Assembly (NCBI RefSeq): GCF_018138145.1
Contig: NZ_CP073104.1
Coordinates: 6,353,001 to 6,417,000 of the forward strand
DNA from: Pseudomonas sp. SCA2728.1_7
GTDB taxonomy: Bacteria; Pseudomonadota; Gammaproteobacteria; Pseudomonadales; Pseudomonadaceae
Direction of reading: 5' to 3'
Length of the DNA: 64,000 nt
The notes beneath the pieces are model-generated. The model was not told where the DNA came from, did not search any database, and worked only from the letters and a program-made list of their open reading frames with translations. Position numbers and translations under genes: made by a program. Each line of letters begins with the position of its first letter. Position 1 is the first letter of the stretch. Shown here piece by piece: positions 1 to 9,546 of this stretch.

Positions 1-926
1 CCAGCGCCGACCAGCGCATAACCGACCAGCGCCGCTTCCCAGCTCGGTGCAAATGTCGCCAGAAACAAACCGGCCGCTGCCAACAGACCACCAAACAGAA
101 TGATCCGCGTTGCACCGACGATCCGCACAATCCGGTCACCCATCAAACGTCCGGCCGTCATGGTCAGGGCAAACGCCGCATAACCCAACCCCGCGTACGC
201 CGTGTCGATCCCGCGTTCCTGTGCCAGAAACACTGCGCTCCAGTCCAGTGCCGCGCCTTCGGTGAGAAAGACGATGAAGCACATCCCGCCGATAAACAGC
301 ACGATGCCGTGCGGTACTGCGAACGCAGGCCCCGAGCTTTCACTGCCGTAGGGCAGCATGTGCGGAACACATTTGAACAATGCCGCGATCAGCACGACGA
401 CCACCACCAGCATGGCGGCCAGTGGCGTCAAACCCAGGCCGAGCAAGGCACTGACACCCGCCGCGCCGACAATCCCGCCGAGACTGAACAAGCCGTGAAA
501 GCCCGACATCATGTTCTTGCCGCTGGCGCGCTCGACGATCACGGCTTGCAGGTTCACCGTCGAATCCACCGTGCCGAGGCCGGCGCCAAACATGAACAGC
601 GTGGCGATCAGCGCCGGTATCGACGACACCGTCGCCAGTAACGGCAGCGCCGCGCAGATCAACAAGGTGCCGCCGGTAGCGACACGCCGACAACCGAAGC
701 GTGTGGCCAGAATCCCCGCCAGCGGCATCGCCAGAATCGAACCGACCCCCAAGCACAACAACAGCAAACCCAACGTGCCTTCATCGAGTCCGGCGCGCGC
801 TTTGGCGTACGGCACCAAGGGCGCCCACGCGGCAATGCCGAGCCCGGCGATGAAAAAGGCGATGCGCGTAGACATCTGTTGCAGGCGTCCGGGGACGAAG
901 CTGTCTTGAGGGTTGAGGCTGGTCAT
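1..926 (-). CDS. MFS transporter, partial (C-terminus beyond the left edge)
   Basis: The reading frame is open from an ATG at 926 to the left edge, about 308 codons, so the C-terminus is missing. The protein begins MTSLNPQDSF and is a run of hydrophobic helices separated by short polar loops. A loop with Arg residues after the second helix (LATRFGCRR) resembles the MFS loop 2-3 signature. An internal GAGLGTVDSTVNLQAV segment is typical of the YbjJ-like sugar/drug MFS group. It is an inner-membrane secondary transporter whose substrate cannot be told from sequence. It is divergent from the epimerase-like gene at 1163, with a REP pair between them. Confidence 0.8.
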   Translation of the reverse strand, partial: MTSLNPQDSFVPGRLQQMSTRIAFFIAGLGIAAWAPLVPYAKARAGLDEGTLGLLLLCLGVGSILAMPLAGILATRFGCRRVATGGTLLICAALPLLATVSSIPALIATLFMFGAGLGTVDSTVNLQAVIVERASGKNMMSGFHGLFSLGGIVGAAGVSALLGLGLTPLAAMLVVVVVLIAALFKCVPHMLPYGSESSGPAFAVPHGIVLFIGGMCFIVFLTEGAALDWSAVFLAQERGIDTAYAGLGYAAFALTMTAGRLMGDRIVRIVGATRIILFGGLLAAAGLFLATFAPSWEAALVGYALVGA

Positions 927-1025
927 ATCGATCCTTGGCAAAAAACATCGCGTCCCCGAAGGACAGTGATTCAGCGATGAGGTTCGATCGCCGGCCATTC
1001 GGGGAAGTACAGGCAACATCCTACC

Positions 1026-1116
1026 CTGTAGGAGTGAGCCTGCTCGCGATAGCGTACTGTCAGTCGATATTTTTTGTCTGACACACCGCTATCGCGAGCA
1101 GGCTCACTCCTACAGG
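1026..1116. repeat. REP pair (REPIN-like), type A
   Basis: Two inverted copies of TGTAGGAGTGAGCCTGCTCG, each extended by CGATAGC, are separated by about 30 bp of AT-rich spacer. Together they can form a long imperfect hairpin. It sits in the divergent intergenic gap between the MFS gene and the epimerase-like gene. Confidence 0.9.
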
Positions 1117-1162
1117 GGATTCGGTTTACAGTGGGATTCTTCGGTAGCAGGGACTAAGGTTG

Positions 1163-2146
1163 ATGACGCAATTCTACGATGCGCGCGGCAATATCTATGG
1201 TGTGATTTCGCCCCAGGCATTGCGCAGGGCGGGCGTTGATTTACCTGCCCGCGCGTCCGCATGCATATCGTCGCGTCAGTCCTGGAGCGCAGCGGCAATC
1301 AAACTCTGCTGCGACTGGCCCGCAGGCCAACGCCCGGCGAACAGCAAATCCCACCGCAGCGACGGCCTGCTGATCGGCCCGTTCCAGACGTCGGCACCGT
1401 TCGACGTATTGATCGTCAACACCGACGGTACGCTCGCCGAGCGCAGTGGCAATGGCCTGACGATTTTCTCGCAGGCGCTGACCGAACAAGGCTTGATGCC
1501 GGAGGAGGGCGCGTTGTTGCGCGTGCATCATGACAAGGGTGACGCGGTAGAAACCTCGGTGAAACCGGCTGAAGTCGAAGGTGTTCAAGGTTACTGGCTT
1601 GATCTCGGTCAACCGGATTTCGGGCCGGGTGCGGTCGCTGCGCAGACTGTGCAAGACATCGAGTTCAATGCTCGGGACGTGAGCCACGTCCAGCCCTTGG
1701 CACAACTTGATCCCGACTGGGCGCACAGCCAATTCGTGCGCATTGGCAATCCGCATTGCGTCACGCTGCTCGGTGATGCAGCGGCGTTGCCAAGCAATGA
1801 ACAGATGCGTGAATCGCCACTGAACGAAGGCCTGACCCAAATTGCCTACGCCACACCCGTCGGCGCCGGAGATCCATGCCCGGCAGGCGTCAATCTGCAA
1901 TGGGCAGTGCTGGAATCACCACAGAAAATCCTCGCCCGGGTGTTCGAGCGCGGCGAAGGGCCGACGGCCTCATCCGGCACCAGCGCGAGTGCGGTGGCCT
2001 GCGCGGCCTGGCGTGTGGGTTGGGTGGCGGCCGGTGAAGTGCAGGTGATGATGCCCGGCGGCACAGCACCGATCCTGCTTGACGCAGAACACGGGCAATT
2101 GCGCGGCGTCAGATTGTTTGGCACCGCGCGACGGATGGCGCACTGA
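1163..2146 (+). CDS. Diaminopimelate epimerase-like protein lacking both catalytic cysteines
   Basis: This 327-residue protein has the two-half fold signature of the DapF/PhzF/proline-racemase superfamily: DARGN near the N-terminus, ERSGNGL around residues 93-99, IGNPHCV around 194-200 and EGPTASSGTSAS around 265-276. In true DapF the two acid/base cysteines lie in CGNG and ACGTG motifs; here both aligned positions are serine (Ser95 and Ser271). It is longer than E. coli DapF (about 274), with an insertion near residues 28-65. The ATG at 1163 is preferred over a TTG one codon upstream because AGGGA lies about 9 nt before it. It is probably not the housekeeping lysine/peptidoglycan epimerase. 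It could be a paralogue with altered chemistry or a binding role. Confidence 0.7.
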   Translation: MTQFYDARGNIYGVISPQALRRAGVDLPARASACISSRQSWSAAAIKLCCDWPAGQRPANSKSHRSDGLLIGPFQTSAPFDVLIVNTDGTLAERSGNGLTIFSQALTEQGLMPEEGALLRVHHDKGDAVETSVKPAEVEGVQGYWLDLGQPDFGPGAVAAQTVQDIEFNARDVSHVQPLAQLDPDWAHSQFVRIGNPHCVTLLGDAAALPSNEQMRESPLNEGLTQIAYATPVGAGDPCPAGVNLQWAVLESPQKILARVFERGEGPTASSGTSASAVACAAWRVGWVAAGEVQVMMPGGTAPILLDAEHGQLRGVRLFGTARRMAH

Positions 2147-2161
2147 ACGCCGTGCACGGGG

Positions 2162-3478
2162 TTATTTCTGGGTGGACTCGGGAAGAGGGCGCACGCTTTG
2201 CAGCGTATGCATCAGCAGCGTTTTTACCTGTTCAAAACCCAAAGGTTGATGATTCGCGAAGCTTTCGACTTTCAGCACCAGCGCAGGACTGCTCTCGGAG
2301 TTTGTATGCCCGGCAGTAAGAGTGAAGCGTTCCGCGGTTTCTCTTTCGCCGTTATCCGGATCAATACCTCTATAGCGGGCACCGCCAATAACACCGTCAA
2401 TAGCGCCGATTTTGGCAGGTTCAGGGCCAAACCTGTTGCGTTCAACGGCGTTCGCGAACGGATTGGCAAACATTGTGGAGGTTAACAAGGGTAAAAGCTT
2501 CAGCGCTTTATCACTTTCATTGCTCAAGTTCAGGCTGTAAAGAAGGCGCGGATTTTTGGTGGGATGCCATGCCAGCGTAACAGCGTAATTCTCGCGGCCA
2601 TTGTCGGCAATAAAGCCGAAAGGCAAGCAAAACCCCGGCTCTTGCGGTATTTCGAATGGGGCTCGCGGGCGGAAATTTGCCAGTACTGTCTGGACTTTGG
2701 GTTTCAGTGTTTCCAGCGCTTGGTCAGTTTGGTTACCTGGCGTACTGTCAGTGACGGTGAAACGGTAGACGTGGTCGCCACGCCAAAGCAATGCGACCAG
2801 TTTTCCGGGGGCCCAGGAAATCTGTGCATCGGCTATGTCCCAGTCCACATAACGCTCTTGCTCAAATTGGGCATCAGACGGATAGGTGGCGAGCTCTTTT
2901 TGATAAGTTTCAAGCTCTGACTGGAGTTTCTCGGTGGGCCGCCCACTTTCGGTAAACGCTGCGATGGTGCCTCTGAGCAGGACGGTCTCTGAATAGAGTT
3001 TGCTCAAGCGTACGCGTTTGTCTTCCAATGCATACCGTTCAGCTTTCAAGGCGTTGAATTGTTCTGGGTTACTCTGCTCCAGCTCCCATGTCAGCGCTTG
3101 TTTGATGGCGTCTATTTTTTTTTCTATGGCGCGTGTTTGCGCGCCTTCCATGTCAGGGCCGTGGCGATCTTTCAACTGCTGAAAAACCGCCAGTGTTGTC
3201 GGTGGACTGACCTCGATATCGAAGAGATAGCCATTTTTCCGGAAAGGGCTGTCGCCATAGCTCAGTTGCTTTTCGCTGGGGTCAATATTAGGCGAATAGA
3301 TTCCAAAGTCCGGATAGTTCCAGTGCCCGCCGGCGACGTGCCATTCAATGTCTCCCGGTACATCGAACAGCGTCCGGCCGAGGCACTCGGTACGCCATTT
3401 CGGGTTATCTGCAGGGGCTGCATTTGCCCAAGCCTCAGCTGGCGTCAAAAGTGCCAGCATCAGGGGGAGATGGCGCAT
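2162..3478 (-). CDS. Type VI immunity protein, Tli4-like
   Basis: A 438-residue protein begins with a cleavable signal peptide (MRHLPLMLALLTPAEAWANA), so it should act in the periplasm. The mature start, ECLGRTLFDVPGDIEW, resembles the Cys-Leu-Gly-Arg plus 'DVP' start of the Tli4 immunity family. A second conserved patch, FCLPFGFIADNG, marks the C-terminal domain near residue 280. Its ATG shares one base with the stop of the upstream phospholipase gene (TGATG), so the two are translationally coupled. That is the usual effector-immunity arrangement. The inferred role is binding and neutralising the adjacent phospholipase D when it reaches the periplasm. Base composition is AT-richer than the neighbours, as in the effector gene. 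It converges with the epimerase-like gene, 15 bp away. Confidence 0.75.
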   Translation of the reverse strand: MRHLPLMLALLTPAEAWANAAPADNPKWRTECLGRTLFDVPGDIEWHVAGGHWNYPDFGIYSPNIDPSEKQLSYGDSPFRKNGYLFDIEVSPPTTLAVFQQLKDRHGPDMEGAQTRAIEKKIDAIKQALTWELEQSNPEQFNALKAERYALEDKRVRLSKLYSETVLLRGTIAAFTESGRPTEKLQSELETYQKELATYPSDAQFEQERYVDWDIADAQISWAPGKLVALLWRGDHVYRFTVTDSTPGNQTDQALETLKPKVQTVLANFRPRAPFEIPQEPGFCLPFGFIADNGRENYAVTLAWHPTKNPRLLYSLNLSNESDKALKLLPLLTSTMFANPFANAVERNRFGPEPAKIGAIDGVIGGARYRGIDPDNGERETAERFTLTAGHTNSESSPALVLKVESFANHQPLGFEQVKTLLMHTLQSVRPLPESTQK

Positions 3479-6400
3479 CAGGTTCTTTCCTTGCTCTGAG
3501 TGTCTTGCGCTAAAACGGCATAGTGCTGAGATGTTGCAGCTCTGTCACGCGTGGGTTCGATTTTCGCCAGGATCGTAAGGTTGAACCCTGAGTTATTGTT
3601 TTCGTATTTCGTCCAATGGATCGGAAGTGCGGTGATGAATCCACATACTGTGGTCGGGTGCTTGCCGGCCATGGTGCTGAGCCAGAATTCTTTTTCAAAG
3701 GGCATGGCGTTGCTTGCACCTTTGACCGCGGCGCTAGAAGAGGGCGGTGCGACCGATACCTGTCCCCACAGTGGCCAGATGGATGCGTCGTTGCGAGGGA
3801 CGTGGCGAAAAGCCTGCTCATAGGCCTCTGCATTGCTGAAGGCCTGACGCTGGATCGCTTGCCATGTCGCGGCCGCTGCGGGGGTTGCGATGACTTTCTC
3901 CAGATCACTGGCGGGTTGTACCGAGTTTTTTCGTGGTTGTGCATTCAAGGCAAAAATTTTTCGCCATAAATCTGTGCGCAATTGTTTGACTTGAGGGCAT
4001 ACCGGATATTGCATGCGGCCATTGATCGAAGTGGGAAGTGAGGTTGATCCAGCCACGACAACAGCCAATTCCGAGTCTCGATCTCCCATCTGACTACGAT
4101 CATTTATGTTGGCGCTGCCAAGAATGGCGATCCGATCATCAGCGATCAGCAATTTGCTGTGAATGTAGATCTGTTCTGTGACCGGTTGCTGATTGATTTC
4201 CTCCCAGGAGCGCAAATTCAAAAGGGTCAGGTAGCGGCTCCAGTCTTCGTCTTCAAACACTCTCTTCGTTTCGGTGCGGTCTTTGAAAAACTTGATGGAC
4301 TCTATGGCTTGAGTCTCTGTTTTGCCCCTGTCCATTTGAGCTTTTATGGCCATCGCTCGTTGGATACGCTTGATCAGACTCTGCTCTCCCAGAGAGAGAC
4401 TTTGCATGGTCAAGTGCACTTGAGTCATCAGGTTCAGGGCATTCAATGGACCTTCTGGATGAACGGGAAGCACCATGTAAACGTGAAAGTTCTCGCCCAT
4501 TTCGATTGCCCGTTCGATACGCTCAGCGAGCGCCTCGCAGAGAGGGTTCTTGATCGCATTTTGGGGTGTTTGCATGCCTTTGAGTATTTCGACGGTGGAC
4601 TGGTTGCTCAGTACCTGCATCACTCCCTGTGTGAACGTCTCCGCCTCTTTGTTGCGAATCATTCTGGCAAGTTCGAAGTAATCCACATTGGCCAGGCTTT
4701 TGGGATTGTCTTGTAGATTCCCCAACCGCAGCCTGTCCTTGTATATCTCGTAGCCGGGAAGGCCTTCAATCTTCATCAGGCTTTGCATGGGTCCCGCAGT
4801 GACAGCAGCAGTTTCAGCACTGTCTGCACCGTATTCACTCTGGAAAAACTGGTTTTCAATGTAGATGAAGTGCTGCGCGCCAGAGATAGCCTGAAGCATC
4901 GCCTGCAAGCAGTTGGCTTGCACGCCGTTGGGGGCAGCAGACGTCAGGTTATGCCCTGCCTTGGCAGCGCCTTGTCGCTCTTCGTTGCGCATGCGCATCG
5001 GGGCGCTGCGAAGAACCTGTACGTTCATTTCGCCCGTGGGCGCGACACGTTCGGGTTGCGCAAGATAGTGAGCCTTGAAAGGGACAGGCTCGAGGTTTTT
5101 CGTCGCAAATTTCAGCAGACCGATCAGCGCGCTTGGCATTTTTTGCACCTTGCCATCAAAGCGAGCCTGCAAACTGTTCCATCGGTCAATAAAGTTGCGC
5201 GACAAGTCATAAACAGAGCTGCCCTCCAGGCGCATGTGGACGTCATGCCAAGGCATTCGCGGCTGCGTTTTGTCGTCGAGCATCATCCCACCACGCGGCA
5301 GCAGGCGAGTCGCTGGATCGGCCAGGTACGAATAGGGCTCGTCCTTTTGAGTCTCACTCAAACGATCAAGTACCGAATGCAGATAGAGGATGAATGGCGT
5401 GGCGATCTGCTCAAGTTCCTGCAGGGCTTTGGCAGTAAGAATCGGAGAAGGTGTGTTGTTGATCCAGGCGTAAAAAGCCCCCAGTCCAGTCTGCTGGATC
5501 CATAGACTGGTCAGTTCGCTGCCCTCGTTCAACAACTTGTCCGTGAGCTGCCCTCCAGACTTTATGATTTGCGTGGCCCAAGTCGACAGGTCCTGTTGCA
5601 GTTGATCCAACTGCGGAGTGACTCTTTGCACCCACATCTGGACTTCACTCTTGAGCTGGCCGACCTGATTTTGCAGTCTGGCGCGGCCCGATTGAGTCAT
5701 GGACGTCAGCATCGGAACTTTCTGTTGCGCGCGTACCAACCAGTCTTCGACTCGTTGCTGAATGGCTGAAGCTTCTTGCGGTTTTTCCAGCCACACACCG
5801 ATCGCCAGACTTATGGATTTTGCCTCCTGACGCAATTCAGTCAGGGTACTGTCGGTTTTTTTCAGAGTCTGAGCTTCTTGATCGATAGTGTTAACCGCGC
5901 CGTCCAGTGAGACCTTCCATTGACGCAGGGTGTTTTTCCAGGCTTCCAGGTTGTCACCGGTCATCTGTCTTTTAACAAACTCGGCAATATAAAGGACGCT
6001 TCCGGTGGAGTACGCAGCGCCTGCGCCAAGCAAGCGCATGCCATCCTTGCCCTTGTCCGAGAACCACTCACCCACCTCTTTTTTTGCCTGACGGAGTACG
6101 TTGAACATTTTGTTGTCCATGGCCCAGGCCAGCTTGCGCTGGGCTTTGCTCAGCACATCGCCTTCCAGCAACGCTGCGCTGATCAACTCGACGGTCGTCA
6201 TGTAGGGGTATTGTTGGTGTGGATCGATTTCCTTGAGCGCAGGGATGCAAGGGTTGTAAAACTCGTTCGCAGTTCTTCCATCGGCGGCAAGCCGAAAGTT
6301 GTTGTCATCACGACGGCCATAGGCGAGGTCGATTCCGCCGACGTAAGCAACTTCGTTGTCGATCACTACCATTTTCTGATGGTGAGAAAAGAACAGCCCG

Positions 6401-6882
6401 AGACTACCCATATCACTTTGCTGGATCGCTGGCAGACACCAGACTTTTTTCTTCTTGAGACCTGCGTTCAGAATAAATGCAGCCACCATGGTTTCCAGGT
6501 CGCCAGTATCGACGGCAGCCTTGGGGGACAACCACGGCATGAGGTAGATATCCGGCGTCTCACCTTTTTTTCGCAGAGCGTGATTCAGGCAGTCCCAAAG
6601 ACGGGTGTCACCCTCAAGGCGGACTTCGTAGTTGATTTGCCAACCGGAAATGAAAATCGACTTTTTGGCGTTTTTAATCGCACTGGCGACGTCTTTGAAG
6701 TAATCGCTACCGGTAGTGAAAAATTTGACCAGGTTGCCCGGGCGCTCTGGTGAAAAGGCTTCGCCATACGTTGAGTTACCCTTGATGAACCAACCTGGTG
6801 CAGAAGTGGCAGTGAAGGCTTCTCCGTCTTTCGAGTTCAGCTGGTTCAGTTGTTTGGACTGAATGCCGTTCAAATGGCTCAT
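3478..6882 (-). CDS. Type VI secreted phospholipase D effector (Tle5/PldA-like)
   Basis: This 1,134-residue protein carries two HKD motifs of the PLD superfamily. The first is His168-x-Lys170-x4-Asp175 (SHHQKMVVID), followed by GGIDLAYGRRDD. The second is about His908-x-Lys910-x4-Asp915 (IHSKLLIADD), followed by GSANINDRS. The two half-sites fold together to hydrolyse phospholipid head groups. There is no signal peptide, as expected for VgrG-delivered cargo. A roughly 400-residue helical insert separates the two halves. Length is close to PldA of P. aeruginosa (about 1,100). The gene overlaps vgrG upstream by ATGA and the immunity gene downstream by TGATG, so the three are one coupled operon. 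Composition is lower in GC than the vgrG core, suggesting acquired cargo. Confidence 0.88.
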   Translation of the reverse strand: MSHLNGIQSKQLNQLNSKDGEAFTATSAPGWFIKGNSTYGEAFSPERPGNLVKFFTTGSDYFKDVASAIKNAKKSIFISGWQINYEVRLEGDTRLWDCLNHALRKKGETPDIYLMPWLSPKAAVDTGDLETMVAAFILNAGLKKKKVWCLPAIQQSDMGSLGLFFSHHQKMVVIDNEVAYVGGIDLAYGRRDDNNFRLAADGRTANEFYNPCIPALKEIDPHQQYPYMTTVELISAALLEGDVLSKAQRKLAWAMDNKMFNVLRQAKKEVGEWFSDKGKDGMRLLGAGAAYSTGSVLYIAEFVKRQMTGDNLEAWKNTLRQWKVSLDGAVNTIDQEAQTLKKTDSTLTELRQEAKSISLAIGVWLEKPQEASAIQQRVEDWLVRAQQKVPMLTSMTQSGRARLQNQVGQLKSEVQMWVQRVTPQLDQLQQDLSTWATQIIKSGGQLTDKLLNEGSELTSLWIQQTGLGAFYAWINNTPSPILTAKALQELEQIATPFILYLHSVLDRLSETQKDEPYSYLADPATRLLPRGGMMLDDKTQPRMPWHDVHMRLEGSSVYDLSRNFIDRWNSLQARFDGKVQKMPSALIGLLKFATKNLEPVPFKAHYLAQPERVAPTGEMNVQVLRSAPMRMRNEERQGAAKAGHNLTSAAPNGVQANCLQAMLQAISGAQHFIYIENQFFQSEYGADSAETAAVTAGPMQSLMKIEGLPGYEIYKDRLRLGNLQDNPKSLANVDYFELARMIRNKEAETFTQGVMQVLSNQSTVEILKGMQTPQNAIKNPLCEALAERIERAIEMGENFHVYMVLPVHPEGPLNALNLMTQVHLTMQSLSLGEQSLIKRIQRAMAIKAQMDRGKTETQAIESIKFFKDRTETKRVFEDEDWSRYLTLLNLRSWEEINQQPVTEQIYIHSKLLIADDRIAILGSANINDRSQMGDRDSELAVVVAGSTSLPTSINGRMQYPVCPQVKQLRTDLWRKIFALNAQPRKNSVQPASDLEKVIATPAAAATWQAIQRQAFSNAEAYEQAFRHVPRNDASIWPLWGQVSVAPPSSSAAVKGASNAMPFEKEFWLSTMAGKHPTTVCGFITALPIHWTKYENNNSGFNLTILAKIEPTRDRAATSQHYAVLAQDTQSKERT

Positions 6883-9359
6883 GCCTTGAATTCCTTTAAC
6901 TTGTCGAACAGTGCGATGCCGTCAGCCATGGTCAGGTTCTCCAGGGCACTGCGCTTGTCGGTGCTGGCTTGCGCATGATCTGGATTCGCGTGGGGCTCGC
7001 TGCTGAAGTCCATGCTGGCCAATGCCAGCATTTCACGCTGAACCTCTGACCACCCCGTGTCGGTATGCGCTTTCAGGGCGACACACTGGCCTGGGTAAAC
7101 CAACCAGAACAGTTCCGGATTCTGCGAGTATTCGAGGGAGAGTTTTTTCTGCGCCTCCTCGGAAAGAATGACCCTGCCGTCGTCATCGGTTTCGCCTTTG
7201 GCAATGACATCACTTTCGGGTACACGGCCCAGTTTCTTCCAGGTGGGCTCACTCATTTTGATGATTCGCCACGCAGTATTGGCCAGCGCGAAGGATCCCT
7301 CGCCTGGCCTGTCCGCTAGACGAATATCGAAACGAAGGTTTTTCTGTTCGACAGGTGCGACGGGTGATTGCGCATTGCCCTGAGCGCGATCCATCAGGTG
7401 GCCTGCCTTGTCCTTATCCACAGGAATCGGCAGGGTGGGTGTCAGTATCGCAATCCCCGAACCACTTCCAGCCGCACCCCCGGCATTGATTTTCACCACT
7501 GGGCCGATCACCGTGATGCCGCCGCCATCGAGTTTGATGAAGCTGCCACCGGCCTTGATTGTCAGCTCCGTACCGGCCTCAATCACCATTTTATCGCCAG
7601 CCCTGAGATGGATTTCCTGGCCAGCGCTGGTCAGTTGGGCGGTGCCGAGTTTGACGTGCTGGTTCTGGCCGACGGTCAGGTGATCGTTGGCTTTGACCTC
7701 AACCTTGCGGTCGGAAATCGTGGTGCGGTGTTCTTCAGCCTTCAGCTCTGTGTAGGTGTTCTTAACTACCGTGTCGTGACGTTCATTGCCGACCCGAATC
7801 TTCTGGTCATGCTCGACGTTTTCATCCCAATCGCGCTGGGCGTGGATGTAGATCTGCTCCGCGCCTTTTTTGTCTTCGATGCGCAGTTCGTTGTACCCAC
7901 CGCCACCCGGTGAGCTAAGCGTTTTGAACACGCTGCGGGTCTTGTTCGCCGGCAGTGCATACGGCACCGGGTTTTCCTTGTGGTACAGGCAGCCGGTGAC
8001 GAGGGGCTGGTCGGGGTCACCTTCAAGGAAGGTGACGAGGACTTCCATGCCGATGCGCGGGATGGAGATGGCGCCGTAGCGGTCGCCGGCCCAGGAGCTG
8101 GAGACGCGCAGCCAGCAGCTGGTTTTGTCGTCGGCGAGGCCTTCGCGGTCCCAGTGGAATTGCACTTTGATGCGGCCGTACTGGTCGCAGTGGATTTCTT
8201 CGCCTTTGGGGCCGGTGACCATGGCGGTCTGGCTGCCGAGTACGCGTGGTTTCGGGTGTTCGAGGGCCGGGCGGTAGAACACGTCCCACGGGGTGGCGAG
8301 GAAGGTGTTGCGGTAGCCCTGGTGGAAGTCGTCCTTGTTGTCGGTGGTGTCGCTGGTCACGCCTTCTTCGAGGACTTGCGGCTGTTTGCCTTCGTGGACG
8401 ATTTCGGTGAGCAGCCACAGGTCGTTCCACTCGCTGCGCGGGTGGTCGGACATTTCCATGAAGTGGCCGCTGACCAGTTTGGTCTGGTCGCCGCGACCTT
8501 CGGCCTGACGGTAGTCGGCGCGGTGGCGTTCGAGGGCGCGCTGGCTGAGGAACTTGCCGCGGGCGCGGTCTATGAAGCGGCCGGGGTAGTCGTAGTCTTC
8601 GAGGTCCGGCTCGGTGCTCTCGCCATCGGGCTTATAAGCCGCTTCCATTTGCAGGCGCGGTTTTTCGAAGTCGTAGTCGCGGCGTGTGGTGCGGCTGGTG
8701 CGGGTTTCCAGGCGCAGTTTGAAGCCTTTGATCACCGGCTCTTCGGCGACCATGCCGCTGCCCTGCACGTAGGCAGTTGGCTGGCCGAGGTCGGGGAACA
8801 CGGTCTGGTCGTCGCCAAACACCAGCAGGTGGGCCTTTTCGCTGTGCTGGAAGTGGTAGTGAATACCTTCCTCTTCGCACAGGCGCTGGACGAAGTGCAG
8901 GTCGGTCTCGTCGTACTGCACGCAATAGTCGCGATCCGGGCATGGCTGACTGAGCTGGAAGCTATACGCGTTGCCCTTGATGCCGTGTTCTTCGAGGATC
9001 AGCGCGATGATTTTCGGCGCCGACATCTGCTGGTAGATGCGCTGGTTGGTGCGGTGATGCAGGTATTGCAGTTGCGGCACCATCGACACTTTGTAGCGGG
9101 TCAGGCGCTTGCCGGCATCGCCTTGGGCAACGCGGTAGATCTGGCCGTGGATGCCGGAGCCCTGTGGGTCGAACGCCAGAAAAGCTTGCTTGTGCAGCAG
9201 CTGTTCGAGGTCCAGATCAGGGTTTTCGCTGACCAGTTCGAGGTCGAAACGAAACGGCTGGCTGATGCCTTCGGTGCCAGTGAACGACAGCACTTGCAGG
9301 TCGCCGACGTAGTCTTCCACTTTGAGGCTGAAGTGGGTTTCGTTAGCGGGGTTGAACAT
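6879..9359 (-). CDS. vgrG: Type VI secretion spike protein VgrG with C-terminal extension
   Basis: The start at 9359 (MFNPANETHF) is chosen over one ten codons upstream because AAGGAG lies 6 nt before it. The 826-residue product has the gp27-like N-terminal domain (HGQIYRV, HYHFQHSEKAH), the gp5 OB-fold (GRIKVQFHWD, SSSWAGDRYG, GMEVLVTFLEGDPDQP), then the repetitive beta-prism (TVGQNQHVKL to GGGITVIGPVV). About 170 residues follow the spike, from around LPIPVDKDKAG to the C-terminus. This part probably recruits the phospholipase encoded immediately downstream. The OB-fold and N-terminal part are GC-rich, while the tail is AT-richer, like the effector. No hcp or sheath genes are visible, so this is an orphan vgrG locus that relies on a T6SS encoded elsewhere. 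Confidence 0.93.
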   Translation of the reverse strand: MFNPANETHFSLKVEDYVGDLQVLSFTGTEGISQPFRFDLELVSENPDLDLEQLLHKQAFLAFDPQGSGIHGQIYRVAQGDAGKRLTRYKVSMVPQLQYLHHRTNQRIYQQMSAPKIIALILEEHGIKGNAYSFQLSQPCPDRDYCVQYDETDLHFVQRLCEEEGIHYHFQHSEKAHLLVFGDDQTVFPDLGQPTAYVQGSGMVAEEPVIKGFKLRLETRTSRTTRRDYDFEKPRLQMEAAYKPDGESTEPDLEDYDYPGRFIDRARGKFLSQRALERHRADYRQAEGRGDQTKLVSGHFMEMSDHPRSEWNDLWLLTEIVHEGKQPQVLEEGVTSDTTDNKDDFHQGYRNTFLATPWDVFYRPALEHPKPRVLGSQTAMVTGPKGEEIHCDQYGRIKVQFHWDREGLADDKTSCWLRVSSSWAGDRYGAISIPRIGMEVLVTFLEGDPDQPLVTGCLYHKENPVPYALPANKTRSVFKTLSSPGGGGYNELRIEDKKGAEQIYIHAQRDWDENVEHDQKIRVGNERHDTVVKNTYTELKAEEHRTTISDRKVEVKANDHLTVGQNQHVKLGTAQLTSAGQEIHLRAGDKMVIEAGTELTIKAGGSFIKLDGGGITVIGPVVKINAGGAAGSGSGIAILTPTLPIPVDKDKAGHLMDRAQGNAQSPVAPVEQKNLRFDIRLADRPGEGSFALANTAWRIIKMSEPTWKKLGRVPESDVIAKGETDDDGRVILSEEAQKKLSLEYSQNPELFWLVYPGQCVALKAHTDTGWSEVQREMLALASMDFSSEPHANPDHAQASTDKRSALENLTMADGIALFDKLKEFKA

Positions 9360-9546
9360 CTCAGGCTCCTTGAGATTTACGCCGGTCATCCACGGGCGTT
9401 TTGCATCGGTCTGGAGAACGCAGACAGGAGCTGGATGTTAACGGGAAAAAGTTGCGCAAAAAGTTGCGCACATGGGAGGAGGTCCCCGGTGTATAAGGGT
9501 AAAAAGGAAGTGATTCAGAATGTTTCTTGGCGAAGTGCCATCAGTT

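Noticed and set aside
1240..1370. Frameshift in the DapF-like gene
   Set aside because: The segment is unusual (ASACISSRQSW) but the frame stays open and both flanks share the same frame; a family-specific insertion explains it.
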